Position numbers and translations under genes: made by a program
The notes under the pieces: generated by a model
Told to the model about the DNA's origin: nothing
The model's input: the letters and a program-made list of their open reading frames with translations, nothing else
Databases searched by the model: none
Assembly: GCA_963682055.1 (NCBI GenBank)
Contig: OY821749.1
Coordinates: 30,635,631-30,699,630 of the forward strand
From: Primula veris
Lineage: Eukaryota > Streptophyta > Magnoliopsida > Ericales > Primulaceae
DNA length: 64,000 bases
Direction: 5' to 3'
Shown here: piece after piece, positions 34,100-46,500 of the stretch
Numbering within the stretch: the stretch's first letter is position 1
How the letters are laid out: each line of letters starts with the position of its first letter

Positions 34100-35044
34100 T
34101 AGGGCTGGGCACGGTCCGGTTCGGTCCGGTTTTTAGTAAAACCGGAACCAAAACCGAAATTAATTTCGGTCCGGTTATTTTCAGTTTTCGGTTTTCTGAA
34201 AATGTGAACCGAACCGAACCGAACCGAAACAAACCGGTTCGGTTCGGTTCGGTTCGGTTCCGGTTTTCAAAACAGTTCAAAAACGGTCCTATTAAGTAAT
34301 AATCTTTTTTTTTTGTTCTCATAGTTTTATCATTAGAAGCAACATTTTGAACAAAAAAATGCTTCAGAAAAGCATAATAAAGATGTAAAGTTACTACCAA
34401 AGTATGAGCAAGCAGACTAAGATGATGTGTAAAAGTAAACACACAAAACTGCAAGCAGGTAGATATGAAAGTAAAAAGAAAATAAATAAACAAAGGTCTT
34501 TTTTTTAAACAGCAGGGAAATGATAAAACAGAGACTGTGGCTCAATGAGTAGAAATAGAAATTAGATAGAGAGAAATAGATATATAAAACAAAGAAGAAA
34601 AAATAAAAATGATAGCCTGACGAGAATGAGTGATGGATGGATGCTCACCATTGAATGAGGATCAGAGACAGAGAGAGACTGAGAGAGAATGGGGGCACTA
34701 AGAAATGAGTGATGGATGGCTGGATGAGGCTAAGAAAAAGCCCTAAAAAAACATTTACACTAATGGTTCTTAATTTTGTTTGTTTGTTTCTTTATTTAAC
34801 CAAAGAAATTAATTTGTACATGTATGGTATAGAATTAATTAGTATATTTTTTCGGTTTTTTCGGGTTTTTTTCGGTTTTTTCGGTTTTACGGTTTTTTTC
34901 GGTTCGGTTCTACAGTGAACCGAAACCAGCCATAATGGTTTTCGGTCTTCTCGGTTTCGGTCTTTTTCGGTTTCGGTTTTTTTCGGTTCGGTTCGGTTCG
35001 GTTTTCGGTCTGGGTCGGTTTTCGCAGGTTTTTGCCCAGCCCTA
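34100..35044. mobile_element. Non-autonomous hAT element, 945 bp, with 8-bp target duplication
   Basis: Termini are perfect 12-bp inverted repeats, TAGGGCTGGGCA at 34100-34111 and TGCCCAGCCCTA at 35033-35044. The element is flanked by the direct 8-bp duplication CCCGATAC (34092-34099 and 35045-35052), the hallmark of hAT insertion. Subterminal regions are dense in CGGTTCGGTT arrays on both sides in opposite orientation. No transposase reading frame remains; the long frames come from the CGGTTCGGTT arrays. Confidence 0.95.
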
Positions 35045-35059
35045 CCCGATACAAAGGAT

Positions 35060-37440
35060 TTAAGGATATGAGCCGGGATGGCTAATCTTCAAAACTTGTT
35101 TGTATTGAGATAGAGTCTTAATGGACATATATTTTCTGACCGATGATCTCCTCCTACATACTAAAGAACATGAGTAATATTTATACCTCTGTTTCGGAAA
35201 GCTTGTTTCAAAGTTGTTTACTCGTTTTACAAGAAAAAAACTCTTCGCTGAACGGCTAACAAAAATACGCTTTTATATGCTACTTACGCCAAAAACTATT
35301 ACGCTTTAAAAACGAAGTTAAACTCACTGTCAAAGCATAACCTGCCTTCCAAAACTAAAACTTTAAATTTTCTGAATTGATTCACTAATTGCATTCTCAA
35401 TCAAACAGTACCAGGTTTCACATAAAAAAACTTGCATTGAAGAAGAAATTATACCTTCATTAAGATACCAAGATAGAAATTATACTAAGCTATCGTCTAA
35501 GTAATTAAAAACATTTTTATTCTATCGTCTAAGCTAACATGATACCAAGATAATAATAATTCTCTGGATGAAGATGAATTATACTAGTGTTAGTTAGGAT
35601 AGTATAGAATTAGCGTTTTTCAACTTTCAGTTGAGCCCATTGTAATCATCCATCCAAACAAGATGGGAATGTGGTTTGGCACAACATTCAGTTTGTGTAA
35701 CAATATTATCGTATTTACAGTGATCGATCTTTCTACGTTTATTGCGATTGATGGGTTTTATTCTCTATTTTCTTGTAAAATCATTGTTTGTTGATCACAC
35801 ATATAACTATTACAAGGATGAAGTTTAAAGATAAACTCATACAACAAAACTATATAAGAATGGATTCGATTGCAGTTCATTATAGAGTGTCAAATATCTC
35901 TTTAGTAGTGACGACTCGCATTTAGATATGGAACTAAGGTTTCAGCTAAGTTGGTACTCGGTTCAATTTGCTCGGCACGCTAGTTTTTTACTAGTACATC
36001 GGAAATTCAAAACAAGTTAAAATCTACAAAGTTACCGCAACTTAATTAGTACTAACTTCAATTTACTCGTGTATGCACTATCATGTTTGGTTTTACCTAT
36101 AAGTTACCATTTCCCTTTAATTTACTTTACTTCCAAAAAATGTCACTACAGATTTAAAATAAATAAGGTAATATGGACATTAGATCAATATTGGCTATTA
36201 ATTGAGTTTGAATTGGTTGGATGAATGTCATCGTCATTTATAATAGTTGATTACGAATATATACAAATACTTATTTAGCATTCTGTTTTAGCATTGCATT
36301 GTTGTCGACATAAATGACATGTTTACATGATACTACTTTTTGATAAATTCATTGATATCACAATTTTGAATTGAGAAAATAAACACAAAAAAGTCAACAC
36401 ATTAATGATAATTCCAGTGCTGACAAAAATGGTCAAAAATATGTATTATGACACGTGTCTATACACAATTTGAGATTTTTTAATTTATGAATATCGAATA
36501 ATCAATATAAATAATACCAATCCATTGTTTCGTGAGGATGTTAACAAATTAGTAGATGGTAATAATTAAATGCTTAAAGATCAATTTGAGGGTTCATTCT
36601 ATTTATCCCTTATAATTTCAAACGTCTTTCTATTTGCACTCGGTCTTTTAAAGTTATTTCAACTCACCCCTTTTAGTATAACATCGATCTAAAGATCAAA
36701 CATTGTCATCGATGACCGAACCCCGTTAAAAAAAAGTCTTTAAACGAATCACATATCTAGCGTTTCATCGAATCAGTAACATTGTTTGATTTAATCAGAT
36801 CGATTCGACACGTTAAATAAAGTATAGATGGTGAATTAAAACAACTAGATATATGTACGGACAAATTTATACAGGATAGTCAAAATGTAATTAATCATCT
36901 ATAATAAATGTCATGAATAATTCAATACTAAATGTAAAAAATAAAGCTAAATTAAATAAATATGATTAACTTGGACTTTTGTAATCCTTGTTGTAGAATC
37001 AATAACTTTAATCGGACCGATTCGACACGCTAGTTAACTACTAATTGAACTTGGTTTTTTATAATCATTCTTATCGAATCAGCAACGTCGATTTGATAAT
37101 TTATTTGAAAGTATAGGTACCCAATCTAAACTAACTAGATATATACGAGTAAATTCAAACATATTGAATCAGTAACGTCGATTTGATAATTTATTTGAAA
37201 GTATAGGTACCGAATCAAAACTAAGTAGATATATACAAGTAAATTCAAACACTTGCAGGATTAAGTCAAAAGAAAAATAAATAACTAATCATTTATAATA
37301 AATGCCATTTAACATTTTTTTTACTAAATGTAAATAAAATCTAAATATAAATAAATAGTAACCACTGTAAAAGTGTGTGTATATATATATATAATACCTA
37401 AATTAATCCAATAATAAACTATCAATTTCAAAATCCCTCT
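35060..37440. other. Region upstream of the UBP12/13-like gene; no gene recognised
   Basis: AT-rich DNA with a tandem repeat at about 36770-37330. A CT-rich leader and (TATATC)n / (TA)n / (TAT)n microsatellites at 37465-37541 lie directly before the start codon and probably belong to the promoter or leader. Confidence 0.5.
36770..37330. repeat. Degenerate tandem repeat upstream of the deubiquitinase gene
   Basis: The best-preserved pair has period 90 bp (37076-37165 and 37166-37255). It shares GAATCAG.AACGTCGATTTG, TTTGAAAGTATAGGTACC and TAGATATATAC.AGTAAATTC. Older relatives with CGATTCGACACG and AATCAT.TATAATAAATG lie at about 36770-36930 and 36995-37035. Confidence 0.75.
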
Positions 37441-37562
37441 GCCTCCCGGCTCCGTCTCTCACTCTCTATATCTATATCTATATCTATATACCTTTATATA
37501 AATAAATAAATATATATATATATATATTATTATTATTATTATCTTCAGTTTTGATCGCCGCT

Positions 37563-40500
37563 ATGATTGAGATAACACCACCCGTGGATGTAAGAAAAAC
37601 CCTCTTAAATAAAAATAAAATACAAAAAAACAGTTTATATTTTTATTTTTGCATTTTACTTATTTTATTTTATATACAGAAACTGGGTTTTTGTGGGTCT
37701 AGAGTTTATATACATCCTCTTGGATTATAACACATGGGTTTTTGTGGGTTTTTTTTTTAATTTTTTTCAATGTTGTGGGTTTAGCGAGAGGCTAGGGTTT
37801 TTATTTTCTTTATAAAATATTTTTGTTTGCTGGTTTTATGGGAGTTAGGGTTTTTTTTTTATTTAGTAATCGCTGTGTTTAGCTATTAGGGTTTTTGTAT
37901 AATATAAAGCATCTAAAATTTGATATTGGCATACAAAGCATATAAGTTTATTTTAGACCTAAAAATTAAATTTTTTGGCTTCTTATTTTACCTAGGTCTT
38001 TTTTTTTTTTTTATTGTATTTGTTATTTTTCATTTTGTTAGGGTTTATAGTGCTGATTAGTGATCATATATGATTTATTTGATATTGGCATACAAAGCCC
38101 ATGGGCTTATTTTAGGCTTTAAAATAATACTTTTGGGGAATTAATGTTGGGAATTAAGTGACATAGATGATGAGCTAGTTTATTTTTCTTTTTATATTTC
38201 ATTTTATTTATGTCTTTAGGGGGGAGTTAGGGTTTATAGTTCTGATTAGTGATCATATATGATTTAACTGATTAAGTCTTGTTTTCACAATGTTAATGTT
38301 GGGAATTAATTAAGTATTTTCTTTGTCATATTTCATTTTCATCACATGATATTTCTTTCGTTCCTTCCAGTCGATCGGAAAATAAAGAAATGGTTAATAT
38401 ATTCAAGATATTACGTGTTTACAAAATATAGTGTGCCATTAGAGGAAAATTCAGGTTTATAGTGCTGATTAGTGACTATATATGCTATATCTGATATGGA
38501 CAAGTTTAGCTTCGGTCTTAGGTACACATTTTAACTGAAATTTTAGGTTTTGTATCGTGCCTTCACTTTGTTTATGTTGGGAATTAGGCCGGGTTATAGC
38601 TACTACGGAACAGTGCTGATTATGATGTACATGATATGTCGATATTGGGCTGGCTCTTTTTCAGAAGTAGGATCTTGACTAGTGAAAAATCCAAGTTTCT
38701 GATATGATTTTGGGTTCAACTTAGAATTTCATTACATTAATTGTGAGAATCTTGTTTGTCACGTATAAAATAATTTTGATTTGGTCCGTTACCATTTTTG
38801 TTGATTCTTGAATGTTGGCCACTTGTCTGATTTGTCCGTTATGGGACATTCTCTAATCTTGATCAGAAACATTTATACAAATCCGCCTTATTCTTTTCCC
38901 ATACCATTATATATATAATTTTTAATTTGTTTTTGAAGATATTGGTTGAATTTTTAGAGACTTTATAACCACTTAGTGATCATATATCTGATATTGGATT
39001 ATGTGGCATTTGCAGCAAGAGGATGAAGAGATTCTCTCTCCACGCTCAGACCGTGCGGAAGGTCCCACACCTATGGAAAGTATGATTTTTATACCGAACT
39101 CAAAATAAATCTACTTTTATATATGGTTATGCGTTTTCAGTTTAACTGGTCGTTAAGTGGAGTCAAGGTCTTCTGCCCTTAGATGTGTTCCATTCTCTCT
39201 CTCCCCTTGTGTGTCTTGACCTAAATTTAACTTTTATGACTTTATAAATATTTTTAATATTATTTTTGGAATATATTTTAACAAAATTAAGCACTTTGTA
39301 CAATTTGTTAGTCCAAATAACTACAGCATTTTTCAAATTCTATATAGAAATTATACGTTTCTTTCTATTTGTTCTCTAAATTAATAAATCATCTTTCGTG
39401 TTTTAATTAATAATTATTGAAAGGATCTATGTAAACTTAAGTATAAGTTTGGAACCAAAAATATTGTTTTGCGTCCTTTTGAAACAAAATAACAAGAGGG
39501 CAGAGAAGGGGATACAAACGAGGGGGCAGAGGATCCTCACTCCATTAATCTGGTTAATTCTTGTATGACATCTTACATTGTCTCTTTGGACATACAATGT
39601 TACTATTAACTTTCAATCTGTATTTTCCGTTGTACTAGCACATACATAATCATGTTACTTCTGAAGTAATTTATTAAGAGTTATAAACCTTACATTCAAT
39701 ATATTTGTATCCTGTGTTATTTTATTAGTATGAGACTATGAGTATACACATAGTAATGACACCAGTAAAGGCAATTAGTAAAAGTTTTGAACTTTAAGAA
39801 GTGTTTTTTATTCCTTACACTATCTTTTCCTGTATTAGAGTACACATAGTTTTGACATTCAAGTTGTCGATCCCCAATTGGTTATGGAAAATGGGAAATT
39901 AAGCTTACCTTGTTTCCCCACTTGTATATTTGTGAAGTTTACATTCTCAACTGTGTAAAAACTAAAAAGCGTGTACATGCTTGATGCTCCATTATTTTAT
40001 TAATTTTTGTATTGAATATCGATAGTGTCTCTTGTTCTTTTTTCTATTACTAGCATGTACGATACTACCCTATTACTGTGTAATTTAGACCATCAAAATC
40101 AATATGTTTTACTAAGAAGTTGTACCAATTTTGGTTTGTTCTAGTAGTGGAGCAACCAGAGAGTGATGCTTTAGAGGATAATCAGCAAGTTGATGAGCCT
40201 CAAGCAAATCGGTTTACATGGATAATTGAGAATCTTTCCAGTTTGAGCCCAAAGAAGCATTATTCTGAGATTTTTAGAGCTGGTAGCCGTAACTGGTAAA
40301 CTACACATCTCACTCAGTTTGCTTCTTAAAACATTAAACTCAAATCCTTTATTTAAGTTAGTTTTGTGATTTGCAATGGTTTTTGTGCAGGCGTATGCTT
40401 ATGTTTCCAAAAGGAAACAACAATAGAGAACCTGTTTTATCAATGTTTTTAGATGTGGCAGATGCAGCAACGATGCCATATGGTTGGAGTATATATGCTC

Positions 40501-43500
40501 AGTTTTGTTTTACTTTGGTTAATCAAATTGACAGCAAGCGTACGATTAAAAGAGGTATATCCCCCTTTCACATTGCTCTTTTATGTTATCAAGGAGTCAA
40601 AATCATTTCTCCACACCTAATTGTTGATTATATATGCTCAATTTTGCTCTACTGTTCTCCCTCTCAAGTTAAGTATGCTGGAATATTTTGAAATGAAAGA
40701 TTTTCGTACACAATAGTAATATGCGACATGAGGAATATGTATTTCTGCCATTTCACACCATACCAACATTTCGTATAGTTAAAGGTGCTAATGGTCATTT
40801 CACTTCTTTAGAGTGTAATAAGCCACTCGATTTTCATATTATCACAATGTTATGTAGCCATCTTAGGTTTTTAAATTCCGTATGCTACACTGAGTTCACC
40901 TACTTGTATTGTACATGTAAGTGCTCTCAGGGGAATGCATTGTGTGGATCAGTAGTTTTCTGTACTGCAAAATAATGTGTTTTTTTTAACTAGTATTTTT
41001 GGCATTCATCAGATCGGTCGGTCCTTTTTTTTCCTTCTTCCTATTAAGGCTCCCTTAGATGCAAGGGTTCTGAGAGAACATAAAATGTTGATCTTGAGTT
41101 CATGTATGTGTGAATTGATTTTTTTTTTTCCGATTTCATTTCCCATTGTGTATTCCTTCCACCAATTAGAGCCTAAATTTTTCAGGCTGCTTGAGAGGAA
41201 AATTAAGAAAGGTACTAATTTAAGAGAGCAGAAGATTTTTTTAGATTACTAGGCTCTAAAGTCTTTTTTAGAAATGATTCTACTAGTCTTTTCTTTAAAA
41301 GCTTGCTTAAAGACAGGCAAGAACGTTCATAAAAAATGTTATAGTAACAATTTTCGAATAGAAAATAGGACATTTCATTTGTTTGTTTCTGCTACTTGCC
41401 ATAATGCTTTTTGACATAAAGTTGTCCCTGTTTCTTGGACTGAATTTCGATTTGGTTCCCATAGTCTCAATTGCTACATTATTGGTCATCATAGTTGTAA
41501 TAGGTCCCGTAGTTTCAGATCGATCTGTAGAGTGTCAGTAAACACACTAATGGTCCTTTTCATTGGAGAAATAGTTTTATACACGCCTTAATCATCGTTG
41601 TAAATGTAACCCATTTAAAATTATTGAACTTACAAAGACCAATGTTGTTTAATTTGTAACTACAGTGGCCAAATAGAAAATTTACCCAATGTATAGGGAC
41701 CGTTAGTGTTGCAATTAGAACTATGGGGTTAAAACAGAATTTGTAAGTAAAGTACAGGGAGTATTGCTGTATTTCACTCCTCTTAATATAATCTGGCCTT
41801 CATGTTATTGACATACTCCAGTTCCTTTATCCTCTTATTTGGGACTGGCTTGACTTGCAATTTTCTTGCTTAAATTTTTGTTTAAGTTATTTTATTTTTA
41901 TTTTGTAGACGCTCTGCACAATTTCAATGCAAAGGAGAGCGATTGGGGATTTTCAAATTTTATGCGTCTCGACGAGCTTTACAACCCGACTTTAGGATAC
42001 GTAATGGACGATAGATTAATTGTCATTGTGGATGTTGCTGTTCGTAGGGTAGTTGATAATTGGCTATATGACTCGAAAAAAGAGACCGGCTATGTTGGAC
42101 TAAAAAACCAGGGAGCTACTTGTTATATGAATTCCCTTCTTCAAACCCTCTATCATATTCCTTATTTCCGAAAGGTAATATTATTTTCTCATATTCATCT
42201 ACTTTGAATTTTTGGTCTTAGTTCATCACTATGGGATACTTACAGTTTTGTATACTAACTTATCATTTGGTTTTAACTTTGTAAACTAATCCATATAATT
42301 CAGCAATCAGTTCAGTAGCCTTGTATTTTCTCTGAGCTTTTGTATATTTAGTGTACCAAGTTGAAAATTCATTTTAGGTTAGGGTATTAAATCAAATATA
42401 TTTATTCACCATTTTACATTTTCTTTCTGCGTTTATAGTTGTTCCAATATGAGTCCTAAACCATGATTTGTCACTGTCGTTGTACAGAAGCAAAAATAAT
42501 CATGATTCTTACACTGACTGATATCTTTTATATGTTGGTGTGCAAAGTAAAAATATGATGATTTGATTTTGTTTACAACATTGTAACTATTCCTTTAGTT
42601 ATAGAAACGGAGGCAAACATGTATGATGAAATATATATTTTCCAGGCAGTGTACCATATGTCGACTAACGAGGATGCACCAAGTGGAAGCATTTCATCGG
42701 CTTTACAGAGTTTATTCTATAAAGTTCAATATGGTGAAACAAGTGTTGCAACGAAAGAATTAACCAAATCATTTGGGTGGAATACGTATGAATCTTTCAT
42801 GCAACATGATGTGCAGGAACTTAATAGAGTTTTGTGTGAGAAGCTTGAGGATAAAATGAAGGTTTGGTACTTCTGTTCTTTTAATGGTTTTAGGCTCTTA
42901 ACTATCACTTTCAATTATTTGGGTTACATTTAAACTTTTTAATAAACTATCGTATCACGAAAATTCGATCTTGCATGCCGTTCACTTTTAACGTTTGCTA
43001 CATAAACCTTAATTAATACGTTTGGTTGCAGCTGATAAGCTCAGATTGTTTTGCCTTTTTTAATAGCCGGAGTATGTCTGAGTGACCAACTTTTTAAAAG
43101 CTGAGTTTTTCTGGTACTTTGCCATGCGCTAGAAGTTCCAGTTTTAATGAACATGCTTTTTTTCCCCCCGACCCTAAAGAAACTAGTTTGCCTGCTTAAT
43201 AGCAGGAACCATACAAGCCCTAAGTAGATAAATTTGGGTACCTCCGTCTGAATTAGCCGATAACCTCACATCTCTATGACAACTTTTGGACACTAGCCTA
43301 TTGGTAATTGTTACATTTTTACACCGACCTATTAGGTCAGTTATCTCTTTTGTACACAGCTTGTTCTAAAGTTAATGGGAGTGTTCTGATTTATCAATAA
43401 ACGGTAGGTTAGTGTACAATTGGCAAAACTTTGCTTGTTGGTGTACAAAAAGCCTCTCTGTATTTTGTAAAGTTATTCTGATTATTTGCATGCTATTTTT

Positions 43501-46500
43501 AGGGAACTCCTGTTGAAGGAACCATCGGAAATTTATTTGAAGGCCACCTTATGAACTACCTTGAGTGTGTCAATGTGGATTTCAAATCGACAAGAAAAGA
43601 GTCCTTTTATGGTACTTGCATCATTTCAAACTTAAGATAAATGAGATGTATCAGATTGTAGTTTTCAGAATGTATTTATGTACATGAATTTATGTTTGGC
43701 AGACCTTCAGCTTGATGTTAAAGGATGTAAAGATGTGTATGCTTCTTTTGACAAGTATGTTGAAGTTGAACGTCTAGAAGGAGATAATAAATATCAAGCA
43801 GAGGGACATGGGCTGCAGGTTTATTTCTACTGTATATATGCACTTTAACTATGTATCAATTATGTTACGTATCTTGTTTTCTCTGTGTCTAGACTATTTT
43901 CATTCAAAGGGGTTCTGTTAGAGGGTTTCCCCCTAGAAGAATCGTAGTTAACCTAATATGTTTTGTAGGGAACCCAAGAGATATTATAGTTTTATCCGAA
44001 TATATATGGATGACCTATAATGATTTTGACACAAACTTTACCATTTTCGTTCAGTTGTTTTCTTCTTTTTTAAAATCTTATTAAAGAGGATCAAATGCTA
44101 TCACACATACCCGTTTTATAAAACTCGAACCCTGCACCTCCTAGTTGAGAGTGTGGGTTCTGTCCCACGAGGCTAGCCCTAGTGAGTTTGGTTGTTCAGC
44201 TTTTCAGTTATCACTTGATGACTGTGCAGGCAAAACCCCTTATTTAGTAGTGTCCTTGCCTTTTGTCTTAATATTCCTAAATGTTTCAATTATATATTCA
44301 TTTTCAAGGTATTTTCCAATTCCGTTTGTGTTTGTTTGAGTAAATTACATGTTGTTCCCCGTATTTAGTTTTCTCAGAGACTATTAGTGGTAAATGCCTA
44401 GCTTATTATAGGACTAGCTCAAGATCTTGTCAAAAATATTTGGAGAATTTCAATAAACCGGTCAATAAATTTATAAAAATTAATCATCTTCATGTCTTCA
44501 ATTTGGTTGGTTATAATCATTATAGGTTGTATGAAACATCTATTATATGAATATATTGTTAAAGATATTTGAAGAATTTCAATAAACTAGTCAATAAATT
44601 TATAAAAATTAATCATTTTCATGTCTTCGGTTTGGTCATAATTATTATAGGTTATAGCCTGTAGGAAACATCTATTATATGATCATGCTCCTGAAAAAAC
44701 TGAAAAAACTTAAAAAAACTTCTTAGAATTCATTAAAAGGTGATCACTTTCTTTCTCATTCACCTATGTAGTGTGGGTGCAATTACTTTTCGATAGTTGT
44801 ATAATATTGTTTTGCTTTTATTCTTAATTTTATCTTTGAGCTTATTGTTGCATCTGTTGGTTTCAGGATGCTAAGAAGGGAATATTATTTACCGACTTTC
44901 CCCCAGTTCTTCAGCTTCAGCTAAAGCGTTTTGAGTATGACTTTGCGCGTGATTCAATGGTCAAGGTTAGAATAGTGTAATTTTTTTTACTAATGTTTGT
45001 GTATGTTTTATATACTTATCACCATGGTACATTAAACCTACTTTGTTTTGATTTCTTTGTTGATATAATATCACCAAAAGTCCATGCAGGTGTATTTCAC
45101 TGGGTAATTCAAATGCAGGATCATACTTAAAAATAATTAACCGAGCCTCCTTCTTATTAGATTTTCTCATATAAAAAATAAAATTGTATCGCTAGATATT
45201 AAAGTTTGCAAAATGTATGCTGAGAACGTGCTAACTTTAGGAGTAGATACACTTTATTAAGGAACTTCATATTGTTTCAGTTTTAAAAGTGTCATAAATA
45301 ACTTGTCTTTACCATGCTTGGACATTGTTTTGAATTGTTTTCACTTCACTGGTCATCTGTAAGCAAAAGCTATCTAATGTTCTATTTAATACGGTGAAAT
45401 TAATAGAGTTGGTTCATATGTCGTGATAGTTTTCAACACTCAAGTAAAACATGTATTATTTTGTATTCATTCATACAATTTTTGTGAAATTGGATGAAAA
45501 TTAGTTTTTGCCTTAGCCCATTGTGGCTCTGTCTGGCTACATATTTTCTGGTAAAAAATCAGCTATAAAAACTGTTTCAAAATACCTATGAAAATCCAGA
45601 TTTGTGATTTTTTTTAGCCTTTTTAACCTAAAAATATGCTTGTTAAAAGCTAAATAATCTGACTAGACAGTGATTTTTAAAATCAATTTTTTAAAAATAA
45701 ATCCAGAAAATCTTTTACCAAATGGAGCCTATACTAATAGATTAAATTAAGCTGTGGTTTTTCCTTGTGGAGAGCCAGCTTATATATATATATATGATGT
45801 TTTCTTTATACAATTTCTCATATGTTTCACCTTACAGGTCAATGATCATTATGAATTCCCGCTTGAACTTGACCTTGATCGAGAAAATGGTAAATATTTG
45901 TCACCTGATGCTGACAGAAGCCTTCGCAACCTTTACACGCTTCATAGGTACTTTAAAAATGTCTATATTAGTTACTGAATACATTGTTATAAAGAATTCT
46001 TTAGATGTTACTAGGATGTAGTTTTTTTGATGAAATCGATTATGTTGTTTATTCAGGACCGAACTCAACTCACTTCTCTTTCTCTCCTTATTTGATTTTT
46101 GTATGTTTTCATTTGTAGCGTGTTGGTTCATAGTGGTGGAGTTCATGGTGGACATTACTATGCTTTTATAAGACCAACATTATCAGATCAATGGTATGTG
46201 CTCTTTTATACGTATGAACAAATTTCTCTCTCTTTGTGCTTACATTGCCATTACTTTCTAGAAGATTTTAACACAGTTAAGAATGAGCCACAAGATGTCA
46301 TTGACCCAACTGGTTAGACAGTTGTAATTTAGAAGGCAATAAATGTTGCTGATGAACTGTAGGTTTTTTTGCATGTTGTATCTTTTTTTTCTACTTGATA
46401 TTGGAAACCAACTCTCAGCTGCCAACTGCTTGTCTGTTGACACTTGGCATAGCCGCTCGCCTGCTGAGGAGTTAGGATACCTTGTTATGATTTTGTATTG

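Noticed and set aside
34002..34493. 163-codon frame on the minus strand with repeated NRTEPNRTG
   Set aside because: It is the CGGTTCGGTT array of the hAT element read in frame.
32120..35060. Complete LTR retrotransposon
   Set aside because: I found no paired long terminal repeats, primer-binding site or polyprotein; only the hAT element and an unclassified repeat can be supported.
40371..41252. Long plus-strand frames after UBP exon 4
   Set aside because: The first is exon 4 reading on into the intron. The next two are intronic, and the splice join 40554 to 41909 restores the family sequence.
45754..46155. Frames on both strands around UBP exon 10
   Set aside because: Only the frame starting at the 45838 acceptor continues the USP core; the others read intron or antisense.
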